Shown here piece after piece: positions 60,971 to 64,000 of a DNA stretch of 64,000 nucleotides. Below the pieces are notes generated by a model. It saw only the letters and a program-made list of their open reading frames with translations. It did no database searches and had not been told where the DNA came from. Location of the stretch: positions 124,857 through 188,856 of the forward strand of contig NZ_LMKV01000028.1 of assembly GCF_001421665.1 (NCBI RefSeq), given 5' to 3'. Source of the stretch: Sphingobium sp. Leaf26 (GTDB taxonomy: Bacteria > Pseudomonadota > Alphaproteobacteria > Sphingomonadales > Sphingomonadaceae). The position numbers and the translations under genes are program-made. Each line of letters begins with the position of its first letter. Position 1 is the first letter of the stretch.

Positions 60971-63426
60971 TACGTCTCTCCTTGGTTGGGGGCTTTGATA
61001 TCTGGACGGGGGAAATTGGCGGCGAGGTCGGCCGCCCAGTCGAGGCCAGCGTCGCGCAGCAAGGCTTCGGCGAACCGCTCGCGCCCATGCTCGGCGAGGA
61101 CCGCATCGATCCGGGCCCGCGCTGTGGGGTCCGACGAGCCGCACAAAGCCAGCGCGATGGGGCCCAGGCCCAGCTCGAACAGTCGGTTGCCCCGTGCGGA
61201 CTGGAGGTAATAGTGGCGCTTGGGCGTGGCCCGCGCGATCAGCTCGATCTGCCGGTTGTTCAGGCCGAAGCGCGCATAGATGTCATGGCCCTGCGGCTCT
61301 ATCGCCCGATCGTTGGGCAGCAGGATCCGCTGCGGGCAGCTTTCGATGATGGCCGGCGCGATCGCGGAGCCCGCTATGTCCGCGAGGCTTTGCGTCGCGA
61401 ACAGCACCGCTACATTCTTCTTGCGCAGCACCTTCAGCCACTCCCGGATGCGGGCGGCGAAAAGCGGATGATCGAGGAAGATCCAGGCCTCGTCGAGGAT
61501 CAGCAAGGTCGGGCGGCCATCGAACCGCTCTTCCAGCCGGTGAAACAGATAGGTCAGCACGGGCGCGACCGCACCGGTCTGGCCCATCAGCGCTTCGGTC
61601 TCGAAGCATTGGACGTCGGCCAGGCTAAGATGTTGTTCGGCGGCATCGAGTAGCCGGCCATGCGGGCCTTCGAGCGTATAGGGCTGGAGCGCAAGGCGCA
61701 GCGCGTTCGACTGGAGCAGCATTGCGAGCCCGGTCAGGGTTCGCTCCTCGCGCGGCGCGGAAGCAAGGCTGCCGAGCGCGGTCCAGATCGCGTCCTTTAT
61801 TTCCGGCGTTACGACCAAGCTCTCGTGCGCGAGCAGCGCCGCGATCCAATCCGCAGCCCAGCTCCGTTCGCCGGCATCGTCGATGTTCGCCAGCGGCTGG
61901 AAGGCCAGCATCTCGCCGTCCGCTTCCGCCGATCCCAGCGCATGGTGGACGCCGCCCATCGCCAGCACGGCGGCCCGCGCGCTGTTGCCCTTGTCGAAGA
62001 TATAGACCTGGGCGCCGGGGTAGCGCCGAAATTGAAGCGCGATGAGGCTCAGCAGCACCGACTTGCCAGCGCCCGTTGGCCCCACGACCATCATGTGCCC
62101 GACATCCCCGACATGGCTGGAGAGCCGGAACGGTGTCGAGCCGGCGGTCTTCGCGACCAGCAGCGGCGGTCCGTCTAGGTGGGCATTGCGCACTGGCCCG
62201 GCCCACACCGACGAAAGCGGCATCAGGTGCGCGAGGTTGAGCGTATGCACCAGCGGCTGCCGGACATTGGCGTAAGTCTGGCCCGGCAGCGAGGAGAGCC
62301 AGGCCTCGACCGCGTTGACGGTCTCGCGGACGCAGGTGAAGCCAAGCCCGTTGACGATCCTCTCGACGGCGCGGACCTTGTCCTCGACCGCCATCCGACT
62401 CTGGTCCGTGACCGTGATCGTCGTGGTCAGGTAGCCGAACGCGACATGGTCGCCGCCCAGCACCTGGAGGGCTTGGTCGGCATCGGCCACCTTGTTGTCG
62501 GCATCGCTGTCGAGCAGTTGCGCGGGCGAATTATAGAGGACCTCGCGCAGCAGCGCGGTGATCGACTTGCGCTTGTTGAACCATTGGCGCCGGAGCGAGG
62601 TGAGCGTCTTGGTCGCCAGCGTCTTGTCGAGCGCGATGAAGCGCGTGACCCAGCGATAGCCAAAATCCTGGTGATTGAGCGCATCGAGGATGCCGGGACG
62701 GCTAAAGCTCGGGAAGCCCAGGATCGTCAGCGTACGCACATGCAGGTCGCCAAGGCGCGGTTCAAGCCCGCCGACCAGCGGCGTATCGGCGAGCAGCCCA
62801 TCGAGATACATCGGCGTTTCGGGCGCCGCGACCCGATGGTGCCGGTCGGAGACCGCGCCATGCAGGAATGTCAGCGTCTCGCCATCGTCGAGCGGGCGCA
62901 CCTGCGGCATGAAGCCAGCGAGCAGGTCGAGCACGCGGTCGGTTTCGGCAACGAAGCTTTCCAATGCGCCGCGCCAGTCACGTGTGTTTTCGCCATCGGG
63001 CCGCTCCACAAGGCTCCGGCCCGCGCGGTCGGTCGCATCTGCCGGCGGCAGCCAGGTCAGGGTCAGGTGATAGCGGCTTTCAAAATGTGTCCCTGCTGCC
63101 TCGAACGCCGCCTGCCGCTCGCCATCGACGAGCCAACTCGCCGCATCAGGAAAGGCGCTGTCGGGATAAGCCTGCGCCTCGCGCCGCTCCGCGTCGAAGA
63201 ACAGCGCCCAGCCGCTGCCCAGCCGCTTGAGCACATTGTTCGCCCGCGCGCAGGCGGCGACCAGTTCTGCCTCGGTCGCGGACTCCAAGTCGGGACCGCG
63301 AAAGGCCAGCACGCGCAGAAAGCTGCCGTCCTTGTTGAGCACCACACCGGGCGCCACCAGCGCTGCCCAGGGCAGGTGATCGGCAAGCCGTTCGGCGGAC
63401 GCGCGATATTCGCCCAAGAACATCAT
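60970..63426 (-). CDS. trbE: Conjugal transfer ATPase TrbE (VirB4-like)
   Basis: An 818-residue ATPase that energises the transfer channel. The N-terminal domain precedes the Walker A VVGPTGAGKSVLLSLIAL, the VYIFDKGNSARAAVLAMGG region, and Walker B in RPTLLILDEAWIFLDHPLFA. FATQSLADIAGSAI and FGLNNRQIELIARATPKR follow. The pattern is that of TrbE/CagE proteins. It starts at 63426, 10 bases from trbD. Confidence 0.95.
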   Translation of the reverse strand: MMFLGEYRASAERLADHLPWAALVAPGVVLNKDGSFLRVLAFRGPDLESATEAELVAACARANNVLKRLGSGWALFFDAERREAQAYPDSAFPDAASWLVDGERQAAFEAAGTHFESRYHLTLTWLPPADATDRAGRSLVERPDGENTRDWRGALESFVAETDRVLDLLAGFMPQVRPLDDGETLTFLHGAVSDRHHRVAAPETPMYLDGLLADTPLVGGLEPRLGDLHVRTLTILGFPSFSRPGILDALNHQDFGYRWVTRFIALDKTLATKTLTSLRRQWFNKRKSITALLREVLYNSPAQLLDSDADNKVADADQALQVLGGDHVAFGYLTTTITVTDQSRMAVEDKVRAVERIVNGLGFTCVRETVNAVEAWLSSLPGQTYANVRQPLVHTLNLAHLMPLSSVWAGPVRNAHLDGPPLLVAKTAGSTPFRLSSHVGDVGHMMVVGPTGAGKSVLLSLIALQFRRYPGAQVYIFDKGNSARAAVLAMGGVHHALGSAEADGEMLAFQPLANIDDAGERSWAADWIAALLAHESLVVTPEIKDAIWTALGSLASAPREERTLTGLAMLLQSNALRLALQPYTLEGPHGRLLDAAEQHLSLADVQCFETEALMGQTGAVAPVLTYLFHRLEERFDGRPTLLILDEAWIFLDHPLFAARIREWLKVLRKKNVAVLFATQSLADIAGSAIAPAIIESCPQRILLPNDRAIEPQGHDIYARFGLNNRQIELIARATPKRHYYLQSARGNRLFELGLGPIALALCGSSDPTARARIDAVLAEHGRERFAEALLRDAGLDWAADLAANFPRPDIKAPNQGET

Positions 63427-63436
63427 TTCAGGTGCC

Positions 63437-63721
63437 TCAGCATGCGAAGTATCCCTTCTGGCGGATGTGGCGGAGGAGAACCGGGGCGAAGCTGGGGTCG
63501 CGACGTGCGGCCATCACGGCGATGCTATGGCCCACGGCCCAGAGCAGTATCCCGGCCAGCCATTGCTGGAGGCCGAGCCCGACCGCTGCGGCCAGCGTCC
63601 CGTTGACGATCGCAAGGCCCCGTGGTGCGCCGCCGAGCAGGAGCGGCGAACCCAGCGAGCCATGGATCGGCACTTCGTAGCCGTCGACATGCTGGGCCCC
63701 GAACGACATGGCGCCGGTCAC
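63437..63721 (-). CDS. trbD: Conjugal transfer protein TrbD (VirB3-like)
   Basis: A 94-residue inner-membrane protein: EVPIHGSLGSPLLLGGAPRG, the VirB3 signature, followed by two membrane helices (LAIVNGTLAAAVGLGLQQWL and AGILLWAVGHSIAVMA) and RRDPSFAPVLLRHIRQKGYFAC. It starts at a GTG that overlaps the trbC stop (GTGA); an ATG four codons on is possible. Confidence 0.92.
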   Translation of the reverse strand: MTGAMSFGAQHVDGYEVPIHGSLGSPLLLGGAPRGLAIVNGTLAAAVGLGLQQWLAGILLWAVGHSIAVMAARRDPSFAPVLLRHIRQKGYFAC

Positions 63722-64000
63722 GAGATCAATGCCCCACCGCCGAAGCTGAAGAAGGACAGGAAGAAGCTCGACGCGGCGAAGGCGATGGAGAGGCCGAAGA
63801 CGATCTGGATCAGTCGCCGGAACCCGCCCGAACTCTCGCCGAAAGCGAGCGTCAGGCCGGTCACGATAATGATGATCACCGCGACGATCTTGGCAACCGG
63901 GCCCTGCACGGATTCCAGCACCTGCTGCAGCGGCTCTTCCCAAGGCATGCCGGAGCCGGCCGCCTGGACCTGGGTGGCGAGCGTCAGCGCGATGCCGGTC
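63718..64000 (-). CDS. trbC: Conjugal transfer pilin TrbC (VirB2-like), cut by window edge
   Basis: The C-terminal 93 codons are visible, including the end of a signal peptide (ALTLATQVQAAGSG), then MPWEEPLQQVLESVQGPVAKI. Two hydrophobic stretches follow (VAVIIIIVTGLTLAFGE and IVFGLSIAFAASSFFLSFFSF), as in a cyclised pilin subunit. The start lies beyond position 64000. The next upstream gene should be trbB. Confidence 0.92.
   Translation of the reverse strand, partial: TGIALTLATQVQAAGSGMPWEEPLQQVLESVQGPVAKIVAVIIIIVTGLTLAFGESSGGFRRLIQIVFGLSIAFAASSFFLSFFSFGGGALIS

Noticed and set aside
62179..63606. Long plus-strand frame opposite trbE.
   Set aside because: The VirB4 motifs on the minus strand settle the matter.
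1..64000. CRISPR arrays, rRNA operons and riboswitches.
   Set aside because: No regularly spaced repeats, no 16S/23S landmark sequence and no recognisable riboswitch core were seen.

Overview
This window is a high-GC alphaproteobacterial chromosome segment, most likely from a sphingomonad (Sphingobium/Sphingomonas type). The evidence is the class Ia nrdA/nrdB pair without an ATP-cone, the rpmF-plsX-fabH-ihfA-merR string, the TonB-receptor-centred sugar locus, the abundant palindromic repeats and the style of the small proteins. All calls come from reading the sequence; no database search was possible.

Region 1 (1-26.8 kb) is ordinary core genome. It holds the ruvA-(small ORF)-ruvB end of the Holliday-junction operon, a ClpP-like peptidase, a DMT transporter, a DUF3667 membrane protein, fumarase, ribonucleotide reductase, small envelope proteins, RidA, an ArsC-like reductase, a glycerophosphodiesterase, an Rrf2 regulator, rpmF-plsX-fabH-ihfA-merR, and a glyoxalase pair gloA/gloB. 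It also contains decayed genes: an 'NGDHEVH' small protein with two stop codons, a DUF4160 gene that lost its start, and a truncated haemoglobin pseudogene. A ~105 bp interspersed repeat and two long palindromes are also present.

Region 2 (26.8-31.2 kb) opens with tRNA-Leu(CAG) followed by a P4-type tyrosine integrase, a classic island entry. After it come a small PTP-like phosphatase, a poorly coding stretch, and an unfamiliar HExxH metallopeptidase-like protein.

Region 3 (31.4-43.7 kb) is a carbohydrate locus. An MFS permease and a TetR regulator sit beside a TonB-dependent receptor, two secreted esterases, a Tat-exported sugar isomerase/epimerase-like protein and two secreted GH3 glycosidases. 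The genes overlap or nearly touch. Together they look like uptake and periplasmic breakdown of an acylated plant beta-glucoside or oligosaccharide.

Region 4 (44-53.5 kb) is the most exciting part, a compact minus-strand operon. Its order is GASH-like helical protein, DO-GTPase2-like, DO-GTPase1-like, GAP1-like protein, then a caspase-fold protease. The last two share a C-terminal adaptor domain of EAD1 type. This matches the computationally predicted GTPase-centred, NTP-dependent conflict (anti-phage or self-killing) systems. An alpha/beta-hydrolase (DUF900-like) lies upstream on the same strand. Mobile-element debris lies on both sides: a truncated endonuclease-like gene joined to a fragment of an IS91-type integrase on the left, and an intact IS1182-type element on the right.

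Region 5 (55.5-64 kb) is a Trb-type conjugative transfer operon on the minus strand (trbC-D-E-J-L-F-G-I, a DUF2274 gene, an excisionase-like gene). It runs off the right edge. Integrase, cargo and transfer genes together suggest that much of 26.8-64 kb is an integrative conjugative element or a mosaic of several. Its far end is outside the window.
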